Assembly: GCF_963662255.1 (NCBI RefSeq)
Contig: NW_026912176.1
Span: forward strand, 216,001-280,000
Source of the DNA: Cinclus cinclus
Lineage: Eukaryota > Chordata > Aves > Passeriformes > Cinclidae
DNA: 64,000 bases
Direction: 5' to 3'
Shown here: positions 10,449-22,000 of the stretch, piece by piece
How the letters are laid out: each line of letters opens with the position of its first letter
Numbering within the stretch: position 1 is the stretch's first letter
Made by a program: the position numbers and the translations under genes
Notes under the pieces: generated by a model
What the model was told of the DNA's origin: nothing
Databases searched by the model: none
Seen by the model: only the letters and a program-made list of their open reading frames with translations

Positions 10449-11440
10449 AAGCCCTGCATGGGCCGCCGGCAAGTTGACTCCGAAAGGAGGCAATTTTCCC
10501 CAAGAAGCCAAACTCAAGAGCCCACTTGGCAGGTGTCATTTTGTAGGGCGCGTTTGGGCCTCCGATGGCAGCCAGGTTTGGAGGAGGGGGCAGCTTTGGT
10601 CTGGGAGAAATCCTCGTCCTTATGGAATTTTTGGAGGCAAAAGCCCTGCATGGGCCGCCGGCAAGTTGACTCCGAAAGGAGGCACTTTTCCCCAGAAAGC
10701 CAAACTCAAGAGCCCACTTGGCAGATGTCATTTTGTAGGGCGCGTTTGGGCTTCCGATGGCAGCCAGGTTTGGAGGAGGGGGCAGCTTTGGTCTGGGAGA
10801 AATCCTCGTCCTTATGGAATTTTTGTAGTCTAAAGCCCAGCACGGGCCGCAGGCTAGTTAGGCAAGTTGGCTTTGAAAGGAGGCACTTTTCCGCAAGAAG
10901 CCAATCTCAAGAGCCCACTTGGCAGATGTCATTTTGTAGGGCGCGTTTGGGCCTCCGATGGCAGCCAGGTTTGGAGGAGGGGGCAGCTTTGGTCTGGGAG
11001 AAATCCTCGTCCTTATGGAATTTTTGTAGGCAAAAGCCCAGGACGGGCCGCAGGCAAGTTGGCTTTGAAAGGAGGCACTTCCACCCAAGAAGCCAAACTC
11101 AAGAGCCCACTTGACAGGTGTCATTTTGTAGGGCACGTTTGGGCCTCCGATGGCAGCCAGGTTTGGAGGAGGGGGCAGCTTTGGTCTGGGAGAAATCCTC
11201 GTCCTTCTGGAATTTTTGTAGGCAAAAGCCCTGCATGGGCCGCAGGCAAGTTGACTCCGAAAGGAGGCACTTTTCCCCAGGAAGCCAAACTCAAGAACCC
11301 TCAATGCAGGTGTCATTTTGTGGGGCGCGTTTGGGCCTCCGATGGCAGCCAGGTTTGGAGGAGGGGGCAGCTTTGGTCTGGGAGAAATCCTCGTCCTTAT
11401 GGAATTTTTGTAGTCTAAAGCCCAGCACGGGCCGCAGGCT
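8890..11440. repeat. 13-monomer unit, copy 1 (2551 bp)
   Basis: About 8890-11440 aligns with 11441-13991 at offset 2551. The two copies differ by swap of a monomer around 9.97-10.24 versus 12.52-12.78 kb: copy 1 has a ggcaaacgccctgc monomer that copy 2 lacks, and copy 2 has a ggcaaaagcccaggac monomer that copy 1 lacks. Net length is unchanged. This block overlaps the 15-monomer unit, so the higher-order periods are nested and not a single register. Confidence 0.75.
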
Positions 11441-13991
11441 AGTTAGGCAAGTTGGCTCCGAAAGGAGGCACTTTTCCCCAAGAAGCCAAACTCAAGAACC
11501 CTCAATGCAGATGTCATTTTGTGGGGCGCGTTTGGGCCTCCGATGGCAGCCAGGTTTGGAGGAGGGGGCAGCTTTGGTCTGGGAGAAATCCTCGTCCTTA
11601 TGGAATTTTTGTAGTCTAAAGCCCAGCACGGGCTGCAGGCAAGTTGGCTTTGAAAGGAGGCACTTTCCCCCAAGAAGCCAAACTCAGGAGCCCACTTGGC
11701 AGGTGTCATTTTGTAGGGCGCGTTTGGGCCACCGATGGCAGCTAGGTTTGGAGGAGGGGGCAGCTTTGGTCTGGGAGAAATCCTCGTCCTTATGGAATTT
11801 TTGTAGGCAAAAGCCCAGAATGGGCTGCAGGCTAGTTAGGCAAGTTGGCTTTGAAAGGAGGCACTTTTCCGCAAGAAGCCAAACTCAAGAGCCCACTTGG
11901 CAGATGTCATTTTGTGGGGCGCGTTTGGGCCTCCGATGGCAGCCAGGTTTGGAGGAGGGAGCAGCTTTGGTCTGGGAGAAATCCTTGTCCTTCTGGAATT
12001 TTTGTAGGCAAAAGCCCAGGACGGGCCGCAGGCAAGTTAGGCAAGTTGGCTTTGAAAGGAGGCACTTTTCCCCAAGAAGCCAAACTCAAGAGCCCACTTG
12101 GCAGGTGTCATTTTGTAGGGCGCGTTTGGGCCTCTGATGGCAGCCAGGTTTGGAGGAGGGGGCAGCTTTGGTCTGGGAGAAATCCTCGTCCTTATGGAAT
12201 TTTTGTAGGCAAAAGCCCAGCACGGGCCGCAGGCAAGTTAGGCAAGTTGACTCCGAAAGGAGGCACTTTTCCCCAAGAAGCCAAACTCAAGAACCCTCAA
12301 ATGCAGATGTCATTTTGTGGGGCGCGTTTGGGCCTCCGATGGCAGCCAGGTTTGGAGGAGGGGGCAGCTTTGGTCTGGGAGAAATCCTCGTCCTTATGGA
12401 ATTTTTGTAGTCTAAAGCCCAGGACGGGCCGCAGGCTAGTTAGGCAAGTTGGCTTTGAAAGGAGGCACTTCCACCCAAGAAGCCAAACTCAAGAGCCCAC
12501 TTGGCAGATGTCATTTTGTAGGGCGCGTTTGGGCCTCCGATGGCAGCCAGGTTTGGAGGAGGGGGCAGCTTTGGTCTGGGAGAAATCCTCGTCCTTATGG
12601 AATTTTTGTAGGCAAAAGCCCAGGACGGGCCGCAGGCAAGTTGGCTTTGAAAGGAGGTACTTCCACCCAAGAAGCCAAACTCAAGAGCCCACTTGGCAGA
12701 TGTCATTTTGTAGGGCACGTTTGGGCCTCCGATGGCAGCCAGGTTTGGAGGAGGGGGCAGCTTTGGTCTGGGAGAAATCCTCGTCCTTATGGAATTTTTG
12801 GAGGCAAAAGCCCAGGACGGGCCGCCGGCAAGTTGACTCCGAAAGGAGGCACTTTTCCTCAAGAAGCCAAACTCAAGAGCCCGCTTGGCAGATGTCATTT
12901 TGTAGGGCGCGTTTGGGCCTCCGATGGCAGCCAGGTTTGGCGGAGGGGGCAGCTTTGGTCTGGGAGGAATCCTCGTCCTTATGGAATTTTTGTAGGCAAA
13001 AGCCCTGCATGGGCCGCCGGCAAGTTGACTCCGAAAGGAGGCAATTTTCCCCAAGAAGCCAAACTCAAGAGCCCACTTGGCAGGTGTCATTTTGTAGGGC
13101 GCGTTTGGGCCTCCGATGGCAGCCAGGTTTGGAGGAGGGGGCAGCTTTGGTCTGGGAGAAATCCTCGTCCTTATGGAATTTTTGGAGGCAAAAGCCCTGC
13201 ATGGGCCGCCGGCAAGTTGACTCCGAAAGGAGGCACTTTTCCCCAGAAAGCCAAACTCAAGAGCCCACTTGGCAGATGTCATTTTGTAGGGCGCGTTTGG
13301 GCTTCCGATGGCAGCCAGGTTTGGAGGAGGGGGCAGCTTTGGTCTGGGAGAAATCCTCGTCCTTATGGAATTTTTGTAGTCTAAAGCCCAGCACGGGCCG
13401 CAGGCTAGTTAGGCAAGTTGGCTTTGAAAGGAGGCACTTTTCCGCAAGAAGCCAATCTCAAGAGCCCACTTGGCAGATGTCATTTTGTAGGGCGCGTTTG
13501 GGCCTCCGATGGCAGCCAGGTTTGGAGGAGGGGGCAGCTTTGGTCTGGGAGAAATCCTCGTCCTTATGGAATTTTTGTAGGCAAAAGCCCAGGACGGGCC
13601 GCAGGCAAGTTGGCTTTGAAAGGAGGCACTTCCACCCAAGAAGCCAAACTCAAGAGCCCACTTGACAGGTGTCATTTTGTAGGGCACGTTTGGGCCTCCG
13701 ATGGCAGCCAGGTTTGGAGGAGGGGGCAGCTTTGGTCTGGGAGAAATCCTCGTCCTTCTGGAATTTTTGTAGGCAAAAGCCCTGCATGGGCCGCAGGCAA
13801 GTTGACTCCGAAAGGAGGCACTTTTCCCCAGGAAGCCAAACTCAAGAACCCTCAATGCAGGTGTCATTTTGTGGGGCGCGTTTGGGCCTCCGATGGCAGC
13901 CAGGTTTGGAGGAGGGGGCAGCTTTGGTCTGGGAGAAATCCTCGTCCTTATGGAATTTTTGTAGTCTAAAGCCCAGCACGGGCCGCAGGCT
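11441..13991. repeat. 13-monomer unit, copy 2 (2551 bp)
   Basis: Tandem copy of 8890-11440. Its left edge is visible as a switch within gttaggcaagttggctcc at about 11440-11455, where sequence of the 3.7-3.8 kb type changes to the 5.94 kb type. The right part (from 12718) belongs to the 10207-bp offset duplication of 2511-4717. Confidence 0.75.
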
Positions 13992-14569
13992 AGTTAGGCA
14001 AGTTGGCTTTGAAAGGAGGCACTTTCCCCCAAGAAGCCAAACTCAAGAGCCCACTTGGCAGATGTCATTTTGTAGGGCGCGTTTGGGCCTCCAATGGCAG
14101 CCAGGTTTGGAGGAGGGGGCAGCTTTGGTCTGGGAGAAATCCTCGTCCTTATGGAATTTTTGTAGGCAAAAGCCCAGGACGGGCCGCAGGCAAGTTGGCT
14201 TTGAAAGGAGGTACTTCCACCCAAGAAGCCAAACTCAAGAGCCCACTTGGCAGGTGTCATTTTGTAGGGCACGTTTGGGCCTCCGATGGCAGCCAGGTTT
14301 GGAGGAGGGGGCAGCTTTGGTCTGGGAGAAATCCTCATCCTTATGGAATTTTTGTAGGCAAAAGCCCTGCATGGGCCGCAGGCAAGTTGGCTTTGAAAGG
14401 AGGTACTTCCACCCAAGAAGCCAAACTCAAGAGCCCACTTGGCAGATGTCATTTTGTAGGGCACGTTTGGGCCTCCGATGGCAGCCAGGTTTGGAGGAGG
14501 GGGCAGCTTTGGTCTGGGAGAAATCCTCGTCCTTATGGAATTTTTGTAGCAAAAGCCCGGGACGGGACA

Positions 14570-17108
14570 CAGGCAAGTTGGTTTTGAAAGGAGTCACTTT
14601 TCCCCAAGAAGCCAAACTCAAGAGCCCACTTGGCAGGTGTCATTTTGTAGGGCACGTTTGGGCCTCCGATGGCAGCCAGGTTTGGAGGAGGGGGCAGCTT
14701 TGGCCTGGGAGAAATCCTCGTACTTATGGAATTTTTGGAGGCAAAAGCCCAGGACGGGCCGCAGGCAAGTTAGGCAAGTTGGCTCCGAAAGGAGGCACTT
14801 TTCCCCAAGAAGCCAAACTCAAGAACCCTCAATGCAGATGTCATTTTGTGGGGCGCGTTTGGGCCTCCGATGGCAGCCAGGTTTGGAGGAAGGGGCAGCT
14901 TTGGTCTGGGAGAAATCCTCGTCCTTCTGGAATTTTTGTAGCAAAAGCCCGGGACGGGACACAGGCAAGTTGGTTTTGAAAGGAGTCACTTTTCCCCAAG
15001 AAGCCAAACTCAAGAGCCCACTTGGCAGGTGTCATTTTGTAGGGCACGTTTGGGCCTCCGATGGCAGCCAGGTTTGGAGGAGGGGGCAGCTTTGGCCTGG
15101 GAGAAATCCTCGTCCTTATGGAATTTTTGTAGCAAAAGCCCAGGACGGGCCGCAGGCAAGTTAGGCAAGTTGGCTCCGAAAGGAGGCACTTTTCCCCAAG
15201 AAGCCAAACTCAAGAACCCTCAATGCAGATGTCATTTTGTGGGGCGCGTTTGGGCCTCCGATGGCAGCCAGGTTTGGAGGAGGGGGCAGCTTTGGTCTGG
15301 GAGAAATCCTCGTCCTTCTGGAATTTTTGTAGGCAAAAGCCCTGCATGGGCCGCCGGCAAGTTGACTCCGAAAGGAGGCACTTTTCCCCAAGAAGCCAAA
15401 CTCAAGAGCCCACTTGGCAGGTGTCATTTTGTAGGGCGCGTTTGGGCCTCCGATGGCAGCCAGGTTTGGAGGAGGGGGCAGCTTTGGTCTGGGAGAAATC
15501 CTCGTCCTTATGGAATTTTTGTAGGCAAAACCCCTGCATGAGCCGCAGGCAAGTTGACTCCGAAAGGAGGCACTTTTCCCCAGAAAGCCAAACTCAAGAG
15601 CCCACTTGGCAGATGTCATTTTGTAGGGCGCGTTTGGGCCTCCGATGGCAGCCAGGTTTGGAGGAGGGGGCAGCTTTGGTCTGGGAGGAATCCTCGTCCT
15701 TATGGAATTTTTGTAGCAAAAGCCCAGGACGGGACGCAGGCAAGTTGGTTTTGAAAGGAGTCACTTTTCCCCAAGATGCCAAACTCAAGAGCCGACTTGG
15801 CAGGTGTCATTTTGTAGGGCGCGTTTGGGCCTCCGATGTCAGCCAGGTTTGGAGGAGGGGGCAGCTTTGGTCTGGGAGAAATCCTCGTCCTTATGGAATT
15901 TTTGTAGGCAAAAACCCCACATGGGCCGCAGGCAAGTTAGGCAAGTTGACTCCGAAAGGAGGCACTTTTGCCCAAGAAGCCAAACTCAAGAACCCTCAAA
16001 TGCAGATGTCATTTTGTGGGGCGCGTTTGGGCCTCCGATGGCAGCCAGGTTTGGAGGAGGGGGCAGCTTTGGTCTGGGAGAAATCCTCGTCCTTATGGAA
16101 TTTTTGTAGTCTAAAGCCCAGCACGGGCCGCAGGCTAGTTAGGCAAGTTGGCTTTGAAAGGAGGCACTTCCACCCAAGAAGCCAAACTCAAGAGCCCACT
16201 TGGCAGATGTCATTTTGTAGGGCGCGTTTGGGCCTCCGATGGCAGCCAGGTTTGGAGGAGGGGGCAGCTTTGGTCTGGGAGAAATCCTCGTCCTTATGGA
16301 ATTTTTGTAGGCAAAAGCCCAGGACCGGCCGCAGGCAAGTTGGCTTTGAAAGGAGGTACTTCCACCCAAGAAGCCAAACTCAAGAGCCCACTTGGCAGAT
16401 GTCATTTTGTAGGGCACGTTTCGGCCTCCGATGGCAGCCAGGTTTGGAGGAGGGGGCAGCTTTGGTCTGGGAGAAATCCTCGTCCTTATGGAATTTTTGT
16501 AGGCAAAAGCCCTGCATGGGCCGCCGGCAAGTTGACTCCGAAAGGAGGCAATTTTCCCCAAGAAGCCAAACTCAAGAGCCCACTTGGCAGGTGTCATTTT
16601 GTAGGGCGCGTTTGGGCCTCCGATGGCAGCCAGGTTTGGAGGAGGGGGCAGCTTTGGTCTGGGAGAAATCCTCGTCCTTATGGAATTTTTGGAGGCAAAA
16701 GCCCTGCATGGGCCGCCGGCAAGTTGACTCCGAAAGGAGGCACTTTTCCCCAGAAAGCCAAACTCAAGAGCCCACTTGGCAGATGTCATTTTGTAGGGCG
16801 CGTTTGGGCTTCCGATGGCAGCCAGGTTTGGAGGAGGGGGCAGCTTTGGTCTGGGAGAAATCCTCGTCCTTATGGAATTTTTGTAGTCTAAAGCCCAGCA
16901 CGGGCCGCAGGCTAGTTAGGCAAGTTGGCTTTGAAAGGAGGCACTTTTCCGCAAGAAGCCAATCTCAAGAGCCCACTTGGCAGATGTCATTTTGTAGGGC
17001 GCGTTTGGGCCTCCGATGGCAGCCAGGTTTGGAGGAGGGGGCAGCTTTGGTCTGGGAGAAATCCTCGTCCTTATGGAATTTTTGTAGGCAAAAGCCCAGG
17101 ACGGGCCG
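14570..17108. repeat. 13-monomer unit of a second kind, copy 1 (2539 bp)
   Basis: Positions 14570-16524 align with 17109-19063 at offset 2539, with about four differences (for example agtcac/agtaac at 17132 and aggaccgg/aggacggg at 16324). The left edge is defined by gacacagg against ccgcagg, and the right edge by ccgccgg against ccgcagg. The unit contains a copy of the first kilobase of the 2951-bp unit (15497-16524). Confidence 0.8.
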
Positions 17109-19063
17109 CAGGCAAGTTGGTTTTGAAAGGAGTAACTTTTCCCCAAGAAGCCAAACTCAAGAGCCCACTTGGCAGGTGTCATTTTGTAGGGCACGTTTGG
17201 GCCTCCGATGGCAGCCAGGTTTGGAGGAGGGGGCAGCTTTGGCCTGGGAGAAATCCTCGTACTTATGGAATTTTTGGAGGCAAAAGCCCAGGACGGGCCG
17301 CAGGCAAGTTAGGCAAGTTGGCTCCGAAAGGAGGCACTTTTCCCCAAGAAGCCAAACTCAAGAACCCTCAATGCAGATGTCATTTTGTGGGGCGCGTTTG
17401 GGCCTCCGATGGCAGCCAGGTTTGGAGGAGGGGGCAGCTTTGGTCTGGGAGAAATCCTCGTCCTTCTGGAATTTTTGTAGCAAAAGCCCGGGACGGGACA
17501 CAGGCAAGTTGGTTTTGAAAGGAGTCACTTTTCCCCAAGAAGCCAAACTCAAGAGCCCACTTGGCAGGTGTCATTTTGTAGGGCACGTTTGGGCCTCCGA
17601 TGGCAGCCAGGTTTGGAGGAGGGGGCAGCTTTGGCCTGGGAGAAATCCTCGTCCTTATGGAATTTTTGTAGCAAAAGCCCAGGACGGGCCGCAGGCAAGT
17701 TAGGCAAGTTGGCTCCGAAAGGAGGCACTTTTCCCCAAGAAGCCAAACTCAAGAACCCTCAATGCAGATGTCATTTTGTGGGGCGCGTTTGGGCCTCCGA
17801 TGGCAGCCAGGTTTGGAGGAGGGGGCAGCTTTGGTCTGGGAGAAATCCTCGTCCTTCTGGAATTTTTGTAGGCAAAAGCCCTGCATGGGCCGCCGGCAAG
17901 TTGACTCCGAAAGGAGGCACTTTTCCCCAAGAAGCCAAACTCAAGAGCCCACTTGGCAGGTGTCATTTTGTAGGGCGCGTTTGGGCCTCCGATGGCAGCC
18001 AGGTTTGGAGGAGGGGGCAGCTTTGGTCTGGGAGAAATCCTCGTCCTTATGGAATTTTTGTAGGCAAAACCCCTGCATGAGCCGCAGGCAAGTTGACTCC
18101 GAAAGGAGGCACTTTTCCCCAGAAAGCCAAACTCAAGAGCCCACTTGGCAGATGTCATTTTGTAGGGCGCGTTTGGGCCTCCGATGGCAGCCAGGTTTGG
18201 AGGAGGGGGCAGCTTTGGTCTGGGAGGAATCCTCGTCCTTATGGAATTTTTGTAGCAAAAGCCCAGGACGGGACGCAGGCAAGTTGGTTTTGAAAGGAGT
18301 CACTTTTCCCCAAGATGCCAAACTCAAGAGCCGACTTGGCAGGTGTCATTTTGTAGGGCGCGTTTGGGCCTCCGATGTCAGCCAGGTTTGGAGGAGGGGG
18401 CAGCTTTGGTCTGGGAGAAATCCTCGTCCTTATGGAATTTTTGTAGGCAAAAACCCCACATGGGCCGCAGGCAAGTTAGGCAAGTTGACTCCGAAAGGAG
18501 GCACTTTTGCCCAAGAAGCCAAACTCAAGAACCCTCAAATGCAGATGTCATTTTGTGGGGCGCGTTTGGGCCTCCGATGGCAGCCAGGTTTGGAGGAGGG
18601 GGCAGCTTTGGTCTGGGAGAAATCCTCGTCCTTATGGAATTTTTGTAGTCTAAAGCCCAGCACGGGCCGCAGGCTAGTTAGGCAAGTTGGCTTTGAAAGG
18701 AGGCACTTCCACCCAAGAAGCCAAACTCAAGAGCCCACTTGGCAGATGTCATTTTGTAGGGCGCGTTTGGGCCTCCGATGGCAGCCAGGTTTGGAGGAGG
18801 GGGCAGCTTTGGTCTGGGAGAAATCCTCGTCCTTATGGAATTTTTGTAGGCAAAAGCCCAGGACGGGCCGCAGGCAAGTTGGCTTTGAAAGGAGGTACTT
18901 CCACCCAAGAAGCCAAACTCAAGAGCCCACTTGGCAGATGTCATTTTGTAGGGCACGTTTCGGCCTCCGATGGCAGCCAGGTTTGGAGGAGGGGGCAGCT
19001 TTGGTCTGGGAGAAATCCTCGTCCTTATGGAATTTTTGTAGGCAAAAGCCCTGCATGGGCCGC
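17109..19063. repeat. 13-monomer unit of a second kind, partial copy 2
   Basis: Tandem partial copy (~10 monomers) of 14570-16524. Beyond 19063 the sequence continues as the 5.7-6.4 kb type at offset 13329, so the copy is chimeric. Copies of the extra-A marker lie at about 15998 and 18537. Confidence 0.8.
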
Positions 19064-22000
19064 AGGCAAGTTAGGCAAGTTGCTTTGAAAGGAGGCACTT
19101 CCACCCAAGAAGCCAAACTCAAGAACCCACAATGCAGATGTCATTTTGTAGGGCGCGTTTGGGCCTCCGATGGCAGCCAGGTTTGGAGGAGGGGGCAGCT
19201 TTGGTCTGGGAGAAATCCTCGTCCTTATGGAATTTTTGTAGCAAAAGCCCAGGATGGGCCGCAGGCAAGTTAGGCAAGTTGGCTCCGAAAGGAGGCACTT
19301 TTCCCCAAGAAGCCAAACTCAAGAACCCTCAATGCAGATGTCATTTTGTGGGGCGCGTTTGGGCCTCCGATGGCAGCCAGGTTTGGAGGAGGGGGCAGCT
19401 TTGGTCTGGGAGAAATCCTCGTCCTTATGGAATTTTTGTAGTCTAAAGCCCAGCACGGGCTGCAGGCAAGTTGGCTTTGAAAGGAGGCACTTTCCCCCAA
19501 GAATCCAAACTCAGGAGCCCACTTGGCAGGTGTCATTTTGTAGGGCGCGTTTGGGCCACCGATGGCAGCTAGGTTTGGAGGAGGGGGCAGCTTTGGTCTG
19601 GGAGAAATCCTCGTCCTTATGGAATTTTTGTAGGCAAAAGCCCAGAATGGGCTGCAGGCTAGTTAGGCAAGTTGGCTTTGAAAGGAGGCACTTTTCCGCA
19701 AGAAGCCAAACTCAAGAGCCCACTTGGCAGATGTCATTTTGTAGGGCGCGTTTGGGCCTCTGATGGCAGCCAGGTTTGGAGGAGGGGGCAGCTTTGGTCT
19801 GGGAGAAATCCTCGTCCTTCTGGAATTTTTGTAGCAAAAGCCCGGGACGGGACACAGGCAAGTTGGTTTTGAAAGGAGTCACTTTTCCCCAAGAAGCCAA
19901 ACTCAAGAGCCCACTTGGCAGGTGTCATTTTGTAGGGCACGTTTGGGCCTCCGATGGCAGCCAGGTTTGGAGGAGGGGGCAGCTTTGGCCTGGGAGAAAT
20001 CCTCGTCCTTCTGGAATTTTTGGAGGCAAAAGCCCAGGAAGGGCCGCAGGCAAGTTAGGCAAGTTGGCTCCGAAAGGAGGCACTTTTCCCCAAGAAGCCA
20101 AACTCAAGAGCCCACTTGGCAAATGTCATTTTGTAGGGCGCGTTTGGGCCTCCGATGGCAGCCAGGTTTGGAGGAGGGGGCAGCTTTGGTCTGGGAGAAA
20201 TCCTCGTCCTTATGGAATTTTTGTAGCAAAAGCCCAGGACGGGCCGCAGGCAAGTTGGCTTTGAAATGAGGCACTTCCACCCAAGAAGCCAAACTCAAGA
20301 GCCCACTTGGCAGGTGTCATTTTGTAGGGCGCGTTTGGGCCTCCGATGGCAGCCAGGTTTGGAGGAGGGGGCAGCTTTGGTCTGGGAGAAATCCTCGTCC
20401 TTCTGGAATTTTTGTAGGCAGAAGCCCTGCATGGGCCGCAGGCAAGTTGACTCCGAAAGGAGGCACTTTTCCCCGGGAAGCCAAACTCAAGAACCCTCAA
20501 TGCAGGTGTCATTTTGTGGGGCGCGTTTGGTCCTCCGATGGCAGCCAGGTTTGGAGGAGGGGGCAGCTTTGGTCTGGGAGAAATCCTCGTCCTTATGGAA
20601 TTTTTGTAGGCAAAAGACCAGGACGGGCCGCAGGCAAGTTGGCTTTGAAAGGAGGCACTTTTCCCCAAGAAGCCAAACTCAAGAGCCCACTTGGCAGATG
20701 TCATTTTGTAGGGCGCGTTTGGGCCTCCGATGGCAGCCAGGTTTGGAGGAGGGGGCAGCTTTGGTCTGGGAGAAATAGTCGTCCTTATGGAATTTTTGTA
20801 GGCAAAAGCCCAGCACAGGCCGCAGGCTAGTTAGGCAAGTTGGCTCCGAAAGGAGGCACTTTTCCCCAAGAAGCCAAACTCAAGAGCCCACTTGGCAGGT
20901 GTCATTTTGTAGGGCGCGTTTGGGCCTCCGATGGCAGCCAGGTTTGGAGGAGGGGGCAGCTTTGGTCTGGGAGAAATCCTCGTCCTTATGGAATTTTTGT
21001 AGGCAAAAGCCCTGCATGGGCCGCCGGCAAGTTGACTCCGAAAGGAGGCACTTTTCCCCAAGAAGCCAAACTCAAGAGCCCGCTTGGCAGATGTCATTTT
21101 GTAGGGCGCGTTTGGGCCTCCGATGGCAGCCAGGTTTGGCGGAGGGGGCAGCTTTCGTCTGGGAGGAATCCTCGTCCTTATGGAATTTTTGTAGCAATCG
21201 TCCGGGACGGGACGCAGGCAAGTTGGTTTTGAAAGGAGTCACTTTTCCCCAAGAAGCCAAACTCAAGAGCCCACTTGGCAGATGTCATTTTGTAGGGCGC
21301 GTTTGGGCCTCCGATGGCAGCCAGGTTTGGAGGAGGGAGCAGCTTTGGTCTGGGAGAAATCCTTGTCCTTCTGGAATTTTTGTAGGCAAAAGCCCAGGAC
21401 GGGCCGCAGGCAAGTTAGGCAAGTTGGCTTTGAAAGGAGGCACTTTTCCCCAAGAAGCCAAACTCAAGAGCCCACTTGGCAGGTGTCATTTTGTAGGGCG
21501 CGTTTGGGCCTCTGATGGCAGCCAGGTTTGGAGGAGGGGGCAGCTTTGGTCTGGGAGAAATCCTCGTCCTTATGGAATTTTTGTAGGCAAAAGCCCAGCA
21601 CGGGCCGCAGGCAAGTTAGGCAAGTTGACTCCGAAAGGAGGCACTTTTCCCCAAGAAGCCAAACTCAAGAACCCTCAAATGCAGATGTCATTTTGTGGGG
21701 CGCGTTTGGGCCTCCGATGGCAGCCAGGTTTGGAGGAGGGGGCAGCTTTGGTCTGGGAGAAATCCTCGTCCTTATGGAATTTTTGTAGTCTAAAGCCCAG
21801 CACGGGCCGCAGGCTAGTTAGGCAAGTTGGCTTTGAAAGGAGGCACTTCCACCCAAGAAGCCAAACTCAAGAGCCCACTTGGCAGATGTCATTTTGTAGG
21901 GCGCGTTTGGGCCTCCGATGGCAGCCAGGTTTGGAGGAGGGGGCAGCTTTGGTCTGGGAGAAATCCTCGTCCTTATGGAATTTTTGTAGGCAAAAGCCCA

